Shown: piece by piece, positions 12,184 to 22,142 of the stretch | Numbering within the stretch: position 1 is the stretch's first letter | Layout: every line of letters begins with the position of its first letter | NCBI GenBank assembly: GCA_900660155.1 | Contig: CABFPE010000313.1 | Span: forward strand, 438,465-502,464 | Direction: 5' to 3' | DNA length: 64,000 nt | From: Hofstenia miamia | Lineage: Eukaryota > Xenacoelomorpha > Acoela > Hofsteniidae | The notes under the pieces: generated by a model | Seen by the model: only the letters and a program-made list of their open reading frames with translations | Database searches by the model: none | Told to the model about the DNA's origin: nothing | Made by a program: the position numbers and the translations under genes

Positions 12184-15100
12184 CTGGGCGTTATAGCATT
12201 TTGTTATCAGTGCTACTCTCAGAGCTAATAATGTTCTAATCTTATAGAAAGAATACAAAAAAATTTATTCCGAAATGAATTCTCCAATATATAATATTAA
12301 TAGCAACTCTGAAAGCGTCAATAACCATGCGCAACAATGGAAGTACAATATTTTTAATAACATAATATCTCTTTACATTGTTTCAAGGTATTATTAATTT
12401 GTAGGCCTGTATTATTGCTCTAGACAAACGATTCTATACTCTCATAGAATAAAATGAATTATTATTACTTGAATTTTTTAAATTACTAATATAGCATTTC
12501 GAAGGATTGCGCTAAGCCTCTCATTTACTGAAGTCCAAAAACTTCATATTTGCAAAATTGTAAATGATTATACGCATAGTACATTAAAATTAATAAGGAA
12601 TTGGAATAGCCTAAGAATGTTTGCAACATTTTTGAATTCAATGTTTCATATCTATTGTTGTTTACATTGCCTAAATTACCTAAATTTTAGCTTCAGAAAG
12701 TCATTGTAACATTCAAATTTCCTTCAAAATAAGGAATGAAATAATACAATGTTCTTGGGAAGGCACGTTTTTAAATATTGTATTCCAGAAAATCTGTAAG
12801 ACCACAGTAAACTTTTCATAGTAGCTGTAAATATGTTTAATACGTGATATTTTTCATGTGTATTTGGATTAGCGGACTTTTTATAGCTCATGATTAGAAG
12901 CAAAGTGGTGAGCAAATATTTACAAATATTTTAAATATTTTTGCTGCATTCTTAAATGATTTGATAAGCATTAAAAATGCTAATAATATACACAGCATTA
13001 AATTTACGAAATTGTTACATCGGAGCACATCTCATGACAACTTATTAAATCTAAAAAGCTATATATCCATTCAAAATAAATATTTCAGTGACTTTCGAAA
13101 TTCTTAATATTTTTCATTGACAATAAATTGAACTTACATGTATTAGGCATTAAACAATATAAATTTGAAAATATTAAAAAAGTGTTAAATAAACAAAATT
13201 CTTGTATATTGACTATTAAACATTATAGCCTTCGAGGGATTGGGAGTGCTAAACAAAGTTAAATTTAAATTTAGTTTGCAGAGATTGGATATGTTCCGAA
13301 AGCCACCAGTTGCACATATCTCAGAAAAAAGTTAAGCTACGCAAAAGTAATTTTAACCATGTTAAATAGTTTTCCTTTCAATTTTTTTAAATTCTAGTAC
13401 AATTTTGAATTATTATGTATCTCTTATAGCCTGACAGTTCTAGTACAAGGGAATAAGTTAACCAAATGCCAAAGTAATGATATTGGTGTACAACATCCAT
13501 GAGCGAGTTGCAAAAAATTTCGTTTGTGTCCCTTTTTTGAAAAACTGTTTTAAATTTAATCTAACATGAATTATATATCAGAATGCAAACTTCAATAACT
13601 GTGCTGATTCAATCATTTTTAGACTCGCTTACAGAATGAAAACATGTGAAAATATTTCATTGATGCACAATGTGAATATGTAATCTATCGAACGTTTATG
13701 TGCATATTTGTTAATTTCTTTGTATTCTAGGTATTTTTATTATATTCTACACGTAATTACAGTTTAAAATTTTTATTATTTAAAAACCGAATTTTTTTGC
13801 AAGTCCCTATACATTTAATACTTCGGGCAATAATATACTAATGAATTATAAGCAATTTCAAAAATTGCCATAGTCACGGAGATAAGGAATGAATCCCTTT
13901 GAAGCAAAATCAGCTATCAAATATAAATTTTTTTAATTCAATTGTTGTAACTTTGCTCTCAATAATATCATGAAATGCATTTCCAAAGTTTATTTTTTCA
14001 ATATCTTCAAAAGTGTTCGGGTGGCTTTGCCCCACTTTTGATCTGTCACTTGATCACTACTAGATGTTCCCATGTCAAAAATCCTGCCTACACCCATGCA
14101 TGCAACCAAGGCCTATTTTAATCACTGGCTAGTTATTTGCATAAATATATAGGCCTTAAAATCTATTTTTTGAAAAGACAATCAGCAAACTTTCCTTCAA
14201 AATATATGTGTACATTTAATATTCACGGCACTTTTAATAATTTACACAGACTCCATTTAAATTGGCAAATATTTGCATCCTTCCAAGGCTTACTGTAATC
14301 ACGGCCTGATGATTTGCGGTAAAATAATCTAAAATGAGGAAAAAAATTTACTCCAGTGCAGGATAGCATTTGGTATAACAAGTCGCTTTTGTTGACCAAA
14401 TNACATTGCCTAAATTACCTAAATTTTAGCTTCAGAAAGTCATTGTAACATTCAAATTTCCTTCAGAATAAGGAATGAAATAATACAATGCTCTTGGGAA
14501 GGCACGTTTTTAAATATTGTATTCCAGAAAATCTGTAAGACCACAGTAAACTTTTCATAGTAGCTGTAAATATGTTTAATACGTGATATTTTTCATGTGT
14601 ATTTGGATTAGCGGACTTTTTATAGCTCATGATTAGAAGCAAAGTGGTGAGCAAATATTTACAAATATTTTAAATATTTTTGCTGCATTCTTAAATGATT
14701 TGATAAGCATTAAAAATGCTAATAATATACACAGCATTAAATTTACGAAATTGTTACATCGGAGCACATCTCATGACAACTTATTAAATCTAAAAAGCTA
14801 TATATCCATTCAAAATAAATATTTCAGTGACTTTCGAAATTCTTAATATTTTTCATTGACAATAAATTGAACTTACATGTATTAGGCATTAAACAATATA
14901 AATTTGAAAATATTAAAAAAGTGTTAAATAAACAAAATTCTTGTATATTGACTATTAAACATTATAGCCTTCGAGGGATTGGGAGTGCTAAACAAAGTTA
15001 AATTTAAATTTAGTTTGCAGAGATTGGATATGTTCCGAAAGCCACCAGTTGCACATATCTCAGAAAAAAGTTAAGCTACGCAAAAGTAATTTTAACCATG

Positions 15101-16169
15101 TTAAATAGTTTTCCTTTCAATTTTTTTAAATTCTAGTACAATTTTGAATTATTATGTATCTCTTATAGCCTGACAGTTCTAGTACAAGGGAATAAGTTAA
15201 CCAAATGCCAAAGTAATGATATTGGTGTACAACATCCATGAGCGAGTTGCAAAAAGTTTCGTTTGTGTCCCTTTTTTGAAAAACTGTTTTAAATTTAATC
15301 TAACATGAATTATATATCAGAATGCAAACTTCAATAACTGTGCTGATTCAATCATTTTTAGACTCGCTTACAGAATGAAAACATGTGAAAATATTTCATG
15401 AATTCAAGAATTGCCTTCAAATAGTTATTGATGCACAATGTGAATATGTAATCTATCGAACGTTTATGTGCATATTTGTTAATTTCTTTGTATTCTAGGT
15501 ATTTTTATTATATTCTACACGTAATTACAGTTTAAAATTTTTATTATTTAAAAACCGAATTTTTTTGCAAGTCCCTATACATTTAATACTTCGGGCAATA
15601 ATATACTAATGAATTATAAGCAATTTCAAAAATTGCCATAGTCACGGAGATAAGGAATGAATCCCTTTGAAGCAAAATCAGCTATCAAATATAAATTTTT
15701 TTAATTCAATTGTTGTAACTTTGCTCTCAATAATGTCATGAAATGGATTTCCAAAGTTTATTTTTTCAATATCTTCAAAAATGTTCGGGTGGCTTTGCCC
15801 CACTTTTGATCTGTCACTTGATCACTACTAGATGTTCCCATGTCAAAAATCCTGCCTACAACCATGCATGCAACCAAGGCCTATTTTAATCACTGGCTAG
15901 TTATTTGCATAAATATATAGGCCGTAAAATCTAATTTTTGAAAAGACAATCAGCAAACTTTCCTTCAAAATATATGTGTACATTTAATATTCACGGCACT
16001 TTTAATAATTTACACAGACTCCATTTAAATTGGCAAATATTTGCATCCTTCCAAGGCTTACTGTAATCACGGCCTGATGATTTGCGGTAAAATAATCTAA
16101 AATGAGGAAAAAAATTTACTCCAGTGCAGGATAGCATTTGGTATAACAAGTCGCTTTTGTTGACCAAAT
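12184..16169 (+). repeat. Anonymous sequence present in two long copies around the N at 14402
   Basis: 12664-14401 is repeated at 14403-16169. The copies differ by a few substitutions and one 29-bp insertion in the second copy near 15400-15428. The first copy stops exactly at the N. The part 12184-12860 also matches 10800-11581, so part of the sequence occurs three times. No transposon ends or protein similarity are visible. Short frames such as the 63-residue minus-strand ones at 12724-12915 and 14463-14654 are the same by-product repeated. Confidence 0.85.
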
Positions 16170-16457
16170 CATCCATCATGCTTTTTGAAACATTTTGTTT
16201 TTTTGATAATTCTAAAACCTACATCCAAATATAATGAAGCCATTAAAGATAAACAATCGTTTTCTACACTTTAAAATCAATTGTTTGATGTACATTGAAA
16301 GTGCAGAATGTACAATAGTACAAATAAAGATCTAAAGTGTTTTTGAAGATGCATTGTTTTTCAAAATTTATTGTACAGGTAGGCTATAAATTATCCCGCA
16401 TTGTCAAATGATTGTTTTCAAGGATCTGTTAGACTCCTCATACAGCAGTTCAAGGAC
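16170..16457. other. Intergenic DNA before the MITE
   Basis: Nothing is clearly recognised. It may include flanking sequence of the transposase remnant that continues at 16764. Confidence 0.4.
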
Positions 16458-16763
16458 CCCAGTAAACATAGAACTGTCGTAACGACGTCGCTGAACGACA
16501 TAATAACGGCACTAAAACGACATTACAAAACAACGTTTTTTCAAAATAAAACGACAAACTATCAATAAAAATGCAGTCTCTAAAAATTTATCTTCAAATA
16601 GTCATAATTCTAAAATTATTCCTATTTTTAAATATTTTTTGCAAGACGGAATTATACACCGCCACTAATCCGCACTATAAACGCCACTCAAACAATTCAA
16701 CGCCTATTAAACACCAATTCACCGCAAAAACGACGTCGTTACAACAGTTCTATGTTTACTGGG
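16458..16763. mobile_element. MITE of 306 bp with 33-bp terminal inverted repeats
   Basis: The left arm (16458-16490) begins CCCAGTAAACATAGAACTG and the right arm (16731-16763) is its reverse complement at 32 of 33 positions. ACGAC words repeat inside the ends. No target duplication is clear, with at most AC on each side. It has no transposase. The sequence to its right reads as a transposase remnant, so the MITE may have inserted into that element. The superfamily is not determined. Confidence 0.75.
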
Positions 16764-17067
16764 ACGTCTTTGAGTGTCAGAAGATGTTCAAAAAGTTGTT
16801 GAAATGACACCGCCTCAACAGTCTGCTCATCCACTTGGAATTTCATCATTCAGACAAGTTTCTACAGAAGTTGATATCCCTCAGTCTACTGTAAAGAAAA
16901 TCAAATCTACTCACAAAGACTGTAATATTTCCGCTCTAAAGGAAATGATTCAAGCATCAATTCAGAATATAAGCAAACATCAGTTGATTAAAGCAGTTGA
17001 ACATCTTATTCCCAAGTGGAATGTTGTCCTTCAAACTAATGAAGGCCATTTAGAAGAGTTAATGTAG
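16764..17067 (+). pseudogene. Internally deleted Tc1/mariner-type transposase remnant
   Basis: The frame 16774-17067 reads GISSFRQVSTEVDIPQSTVK, a helix-turn-helix like the N-terminal domain of Tc1/mariner and DUF4817-type transposases. It then passes directly to a segment ending LIPKWNVVLQTNEGHLEEL, which resembles the C-terminus of such proteins (usually 'GxHIEHL'). The catalytic DDE part between them is absent. A stop codon lies just upstream at 16771-16773, and a MITE abuts the left side. The remnant is non-functional. Confidence 0.5.
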
Positions 17068-17394
17068 TATTTGTTCATTTCATTAGCTTATGTATTAATT
17101 TGAAAGAGAAATGCATTATATATTTAACATGATTCGGCATGCTACTGCCATTATCAAAACGCTTCCCACTGTAAAATTCATCAAATTACTATTTTTTACA
17201 ATATCTGCGGTAAATTTAGTTTGTATTTATGTTCATCTTTTTTGTTTAAGCTTGGTTCCTTAAATTCTATATAAATGGATTCCATGATGCTTAGTTGAAA
17301 ATTATCATTTGCTTGGATAAGACTTTATAAGTGAATTTCATATCACAGTTCTTTAGATGATTAAAGGTGGTTGATTAATTTAGGTGTTCCTTAA
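17068..17394. other. AT-rich DNA before LINE-A
   Basis: Nothing coding is recognised. It may hold LINE-A ORF1 remains, but none can be supported. Confidence 0.4.
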
Positions 17395-17400
17395 TTACTT

Positions 17401-18398
17401 AAACATGGAATCGAAGCAAATCCTGGTCCTTTGCTCAATTATGAAACATATCTAAAAAATGTTTCATCTAAGAAAGATATGATTAATTACGTTCATTTAA
17501 ATGCCCAGAATTTATCTAATAAAAATTGGGATTACAAGTCACTTATTAGCAATTTTTATGAAAATATAGTACTAGCCATTACTGAGACATGGTTTAACTG
17601 CAATGACCTTGACATTGTCTGGTCAGATAACAATAATCTATATAAATTATTCAGAAAAGATAGAACTCATTGTAATATACTCGGTAAAAGCAAGGGGGCG
17701 GGGTACTCCTTCTAGTTCCGAAATCATTTCATCCAAAGCAACGGAATGATATAGTAAGCTCAGAAAAATTCGAAAGCCTTTGGGTTGAAATTGATAACCC
17801 TATCAAAAATTCACCTTTTAAAAAGCAATTAATTAATGTTTCATACTGTCCAAATAAATGTAATACTAATGAATTTTTTGAACAACTTGAGAATGAAATT
17901 TCACTGGCCTACTCAGAAAATAAAGATTTAATATTAATGGGTGATTGGAACCTAAATTACTTAAATAAACGTGATAATAAAACGATTAATCTCTTTTTTA
18001 ATACTTTTAATTTAAAAACGGCAATGCCTTCATTCCTACAAGAATCGCAGCCAATAGTGCCACTTTGATTGACTATATTGCACTGCCCGAAATAATCTTG
18101 ATTTCTTATACTACTCCTCTGAATGTCCATTCTCTGATCACTGTATAATATCAGCCAGTTTCTCTAAAGCTAAAATACGCTCTGAAATATCCAAAAAATG
18201 GATCACTATTCGCGAAAAATCGTCCGATAATATAGATAACCTGAAAAATGCTCTTTCACGTGAAACTTGGTCTTCTGTATACGTTGCGGTTGATCCTAGC
18301 AACATGATCAAAAGCTTTCTTGATATTCTTGAATCCTATTTAGATGAATATTGTCCTGAAAAAAAATCCTTGTTACTAATCATTCTCGCAAAAACATA
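17401..18398 (+). pseudogene. LINE-A endonuclease domain (broken)
   Basis: AP-like endonucleases nick the target DNA to prime reverse transcription. The first frame (17401-17715) reads GIEANPGP, then HLNAQNL and AITETW, the usual N-terminal motifs. A second frame (about 17698-18068) contains LILMGDWNLNYL, the GDxN motif. A third frame (18051-18398) contains SECPFSDHCIIS, the SDH motif. Motif order and spacing are normal, but at least two frame changes separate them. The GIEANPGP stretch resembles the 2A peptide core DxExNPGP, with G in place of D. A stop lies four codons upstream of that motif, at 17392-17394. Confidence 0.75.
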
Positions 18399-19971
18399 AA
18401 GAATGACAAGCCTTGGATTTCCGATTTCTGCAAACAATTAATAACAAAAAAAAATGACGCTTTTAAATTTTTTTCTAACGCCCGTACTCCTGAAAGTTAT
18501 GCATTATACAAAAAAGCTAGAAATATTTCTAATATAGAAAATCGTAAAGCTTACAATGAGTATATTAAAAATGAATATAGAAAATTACCGAACCAAAAGA
18601 GTAAATGGAGATTGATTAACGAAATCTCGAATTGTACCAAATCAAAATCTTCTCCCATAGAAAAAATTGTAGACCCCGATGGAAATCAATACGTTTCTGA
18701 TTTTGAAATTTCCAATATTTTAAATCAAACATTTGCAAACCTAGGTAATTACGACGGTCCTCAAACAAAATTCCAGAAAATGATTCCTAATAGGCACATC
18801 CCTGAATTTGGTTTTCGCTTTATAACAAGTTTTGAAGTAATTAAAGCAATCAAGAAACTAAAATCAAACAAGTCAAGCGGCCCCTCAAAAATTCCAATAT
18901 GGTTACTAAAAAACAATGCGAAATATATTGCCGAACCTTTAAATTATATCTTTAATGAATGCTTAAAATGGAATATTTTTCCCGATTTCTTGAAACAGGC
19001 TCATATTACTCCAATTTACAAAAAAGACGACCCAAAATGTCCCAAAAACTATCGACCTATATCTATTACATCACCAATCAGTAAAATATTTGAAAGATTA
19101 TTACATGAACAAATTACACTTCATTTAAATCATCATAAACTATGGTCCAAATCACAATTTGGTTTCAGAAAAAATTTCTCAACATCAGACGCACTTATAC
19201 AAACGACAGAAAAATGGAGAGCACTATTAGACTCTCAAAAGCATTCGATTCTATTAATCATGATATATTAATAAGAAAATTAAAAAATATTGGTTTTTCT
19301 CTTAACAGTACTCACCTTATATCTAATTACTTAAGTAATAGACTTCAGCGAGTTAAATTAAATGATACTTTTTTAAATTGGTTGTCTGTCAATAATGGTG
19401 TATCTCAAGGAACCATACTAGGTCCCCTGCTATTTAATATTTATGTGAATGACATGAAGGAAATTACGGACTGCGAAATAACACAATACGCCGATGATAC
19501 ATCTATTTACTGTGGAAATAAATCCTTAGATAAAGCTGTAAAAGTTATTGAATCGAATTGTATAAAATTGAGCAACTATTTTAACATGCATAGATTGCGT
19601 ATTAATACGAAAAAAACTGAATTTTGCATAATGCAACCTTTTAGAAAAAAAACGGACATCGCCGACTATTCAATTAATTTCAATAATTCATCTGTTATAC
19701 CTGTTAATAAGTTTAAATATCTAGGAGTAATAATAGATTCAAATCTTAATTTCACGTCGCAAATAAATACTATTATTAAAAAAATGGCTATAGGTATTAG
19801 AAAGATATCACATGTTTCCCAACAGTTACCCCTAATTGCAGTAATTCAAATGTTTCATGCATTCGTTATGAGTAATTTAAACTATGCTAATATCTTATAT
19901 ACTAATGTACACAGCCTAATGATAAAAAAAGCTTCGAGTTCAACTAAAATGGGCATTAAATGTTTGTAATA
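18374..19971 (+). pseudogene. LINE-A linker and reverse transcriptase (broken)
   Basis: The linker carries the conserved RNISNIENRKAYNEYIKNEY stretch. Reverse transcriptase motifs follow: ITPIYKKDDPKCPKNYRPIS, FGFRKNFSTSDAL, LSKAFDSINHDIL, GVSQGTILGPLLFNIYVNDM, the catalytic QYADDTSIY (YADD box) near 19480-19510, and FKYLGVIID. The frame changes around 19220-19260, where about ten residues before LSKAFDS are also missing. It changes again near 19935. Both aspartates of the YADD box are retained, but the enzyme cannot be made as one protein. Confidence 0.85.
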
Positions 19972-20275
19972 AAAACTCTTCTAAAACAAAAGAATATATT
20001 TCTAAATCTATTCTTTTTCCACAAGAGTTAATTATTTACAATATTATTATTTATTTCTTCAAATTCATAAAAAAAATTCCACCCTACAACGAGATATCAT
20101 TCTCATTTTCGACAGATTGTCTGAAGCAAAATAAACGATCAAAAAACTATTCACGTGTTAAATTTAATAAAAATATCATGAGTCAATCCTTTGTTAAAAC
20201 TGCAATGTATAACTGGAATATATTGCCAAAAGAAATGAAAATAATAGCAAACTTAAAAAATTCAAGAAAGAATTA
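19935..20275 (+). pseudogene. LINE-A ORF2 C-terminal part
   Basis: After the last frame change the reading LRVQLKWALNVCNKNSSKTK continues to AMYNWNILPKEMK. This corresponds to the C-terminal region of CR1/jockey ORF2 proteins, where 'WNxLP' is common. The fragment at 21124-21318 shows the same region in another copy (LTTQLKLALNV), which confirms that the frame is shifted in LINE-A. Confidence 0.65.
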
Positions 20276-20455
20276 AAATCATTAATTCTCAAACAAAAGT
20301 TTATATCAGGTAGATCATGGATAGGATTTAAATTTTATAATAACGACTATACAATAAATCGAAATAAGTAATCTATCCGTAGTCAGTGTTTTTTTATTTT
20401 TTTATTTCATTTTTGCTGTTATTCATTTTTTATTGTACATAGTAGTTAATGACGC

Positions 20456-20504
20456 TATTCATTTGAAATATCAGTGAAATATTGTAAAAAAATTCAAATG
20501 AATA
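20456..20504 (+). repeat. Stem-loop in the LINE-A 3' untranslated region
   Basis: TATTCATTTGAA (20456-20467) pairs perfectly with TTCAAATGAATA (20493-20504) across a 25-nt loop. 3' hairpins are known in some LINEs as recognition sites for their own reverse transcriptase. A role here is inference. Confidence 0.6.
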
Positions 20505-20533
20505 TAGATTATCTTGTTTTCTTTTATATATAN

Positions 20534-21112
20534 TTCGAGATTTCGTTAATCAATCTCCATTTACTCTTTTGGTTCGGTAATTTTCTATATTCATGTTTAA
20601 TATACTCATTGTAAGCTTTACGATTTTCTATATTAGAAATATTTCTAGCTTTTTTGTATAATGCATAACTTTCAGGAGTACGGGCGTTAGAAAAAAATTT
20701 AAAAGCGTCATTTTTTTTGTAATTAATTTTTTGCAGAAATCGGAAATCCAAGGCTTGTCATTCTTTATGTTTTTGCGAGAATGATTAGTAACAAGGATTT
20801 TTTTCAGGACAATATTCATCTAAATATGATTCAAGAATATCAAGAAAGTTTTTGATCATGTTGGTAGGATCAACCGCAACGTACACAGAAGTCCAAGTTT
20901 GACGTGAAAGAGCATTTTTCAGGTTATCTATATTATCAGATGATTTTTCGCGAATAGTGATCCATTTTTTGGGTATTTCAGAGCGTATTTTAGCTTTAGA
21001 GAAACTGGCTGATATTATACAGTGATCAGAAAATGGACATTCAGAGGAGTAGTATAAGAAATCAAGATTATTTTCGGGCAGTGCAATATAGTCAATCAAA
21101 GTTGCACTGTTG
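20534..21112 (-). pseudogene. Inverted LINE-A fragment (end of endonuclease and linker)
   Basis: The minus strand reads the SDH region (SECPFSDHCIIS) followed by the linker, and ends in QKSKWRLINEIS at the N. It is nearly identical to plus-strand 18060-18634. It stops exactly at the N at 20533, so the inverted arrangement may come from scaffolding. It retains readings that are shifted in LINE-A, for example the codon order after IALPENNLD. Confidence 0.75.
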
Positions 21113-21123
21113 ATCAAAATAGA

Positions 21124-21318
21124 TTAGTTTTTCTGACGAACATTCAAGGCCAATTTTAATTGCGTTGTAAGTTTTTTTGCTAATGATTTATTAAAATTTG
21201 AAAAAAGTGTGTTTGCATAATTAAGATGACTCATGACTAGGGCGACAAAAGTATATAAAGTAAACTTTTTTGTAGTTTGGAAATTTTTTGAGGTGGCCAA
21301 AAAGCACTTCCTTTTCAT
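21124..21318 (-). pseudogene. LINE-A-like ORF2 fragment (post-RT region)
   Basis: The reading FVALVMSHLNYANTLFSNFN followed by LAKKLTTQLKLALNV aligns with FHAFVMSNLNYANILYTNVH of LINE-A. It is a diverged copy in the opposite orientation. Its neighbour at 20534-21112 comes from an upstream part of the element, so the two pieces are separate fragments. Confidence 0.65.
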
Positions 21319-21540
21319 TAGGGGGTCACTGTGGCGAAAGTTATAAGATATCCAAAAGTATTAAAAGTCGTTTTGGGTAGATAAAGCATAAAAAGTATTT
21401 TTGGGAATATAAAGTATAAAATTAAGGTAATTTTCAAACTTTTTTGTTTTTTAGTCAAATTTCACGATTTATTGCAAAAAACACCCTGCTGTTTCGTCAC
21501 TTTGCATAACTGTGTGCCTGGAGAATGGTGCTGAATGTTG
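21319..21540. other. Intergenic DNA
   Basis: Nothing is recognised here. Confidence 0.5.
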
Positions 21541-21543
21541 TTA

Positions 21544-21690
21544 GGCCGCACGCAAACGATACAACTTTTTTGAGAAAGTAATTATAGCTAGTAATTTGAT
21601 AGGACAATTTTGAAATATTTTGAATTCCTCCAATCCGATTTCTATTTATAATTTGTTTAGCAACAAAAGTTGTATCGTTTGCGCGGGGCC
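21544..21690. mobile_element. PIF/Harbinger-like MITE, 147 bp, with TTA target duplication
   Basis: The ends are GGCC plus four variable positions, then GCAAACGATACAACTTTT on both sides. The 26-nt arms (21544-21569 and 21665-21690) match at 24 of 26 positions. TTA flanks both sides (21541-21543 and 21691-21693). GGCC-type ends with a TTA/TWA 3-bp target duplication are characteristic of PIF/Harbinger. There is no coding capacity. Confidence 0.75.
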
Positions 21691-21746
21691 TTAGACTAGC
21701 CGTTGCGTAACTGTGGTGCCGAATTTTCTATACACACTAGAACTGC

Positions 21747-21754
21747 TATATAAA
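21747..21754 (+). promoter_or_regulatory. TATA box candidate (TATATAAA)
   Basis: It lies about 41-48 bp before the ATG at 21795 of the BED-finger frame. The spacing suits a short 5' leader. It is inferred from position and sequence only. Confidence 0.4.
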
Positions 21755-21794
21755 ACAAACAGCATCCTGTTGTGAAACAGCACAGTCTGCAGTC

Positions 21795-21977
21795 ATGCCT
21801 AAAACCGCTGTCCTCTCGCTAACCAAAGTTCTCAAATATGTCTCTGAATTTCCGAATAAGTTCAAAAAGTCTCTACAGAATGAACTATATTGCATTCTCT
21901 GCAGTTGCATTGTTTCATCTGAGAAACGACAAATGGTAATAAAGCATATCAATTCGGCAAAGACACTAAGTAAATAA
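21795..21977 (+). pseudogene. BED-type (CGGBP1-like) zinc finger of a hAT element
   Basis: The 60-residue frame starts MPKTAVLSLTKVLKYVSEFP and contains ELYCILCSCIVSSEKRQMVI followed by KHINSAKTLS. This gives the C-x2-C ... H pattern of BED/CGGBP1-like DNA-binding fingers at the N-terminus of some hAT transposases. In intact relatives it continues into the transposase. Here it stops, and only a short DESNVRGKKFLAILGV reading follows at about 22027-22081, as expected for a hAT protein with a large internal deletion. A TATA-like box precedes it. Confidence 0.5.
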
Positions 21978-21989
21978 AGAAAATGCTCG

Positions 21990-22084
21990 CGTGAGAGAAT
22001 TGCTGACAAACCAGAACATATTCCTGATTGTAGACGAGAGCAATGTTAGAGGGAAGAAGTTTCTGGCTATTCTTGGTGTTTAAC
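21990..22084 (+). pseudogene. Short hAT transposase scrap downstream of the BED finger
   Basis: The reading LIVDESNVRGKKFLAILGV resembles the start of the catalytic domain ('DESTD..GR') in hAT proteins. It follows the finger frame after a stop. The intermediate part and the rest of the domain are missing. Confidence 0.35.
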
Positions 22085-22142
22085 TCTGGTAAGACTTACA
22101 TAATAGACTGCATACCACTGTAACAGTCTCCGAATACTCCAA

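Larger units (their letters stand above)
17395..20532 (+). mobile_element. LINE-A, non-LTR retrotransposon (CR1/jockey group), damaged
   Basis: The element carries an AP-type endonuclease and a reverse transcriptase in the order usual for ORF2. It starts near the LLKHGIEANPGP reading at about 17395 and runs to the N at 20533. ORF1 and a true 5' end are not seen, so the copy is probably 5'-truncated. It has at least four frame changes. The 3' untranslated part contains a perfect 12-bp stem (20456-20467 with 20493-20504). Related sequence lies inverted at 20534-21318. Confidence 0.8.

Noticed and set aside
12724-14654. Repeated 63-residue minus-strand frame as a conserved small gene
   Set aside because: It is the same accidental frame in two copies of a probable false duplication, with no start context or motif.
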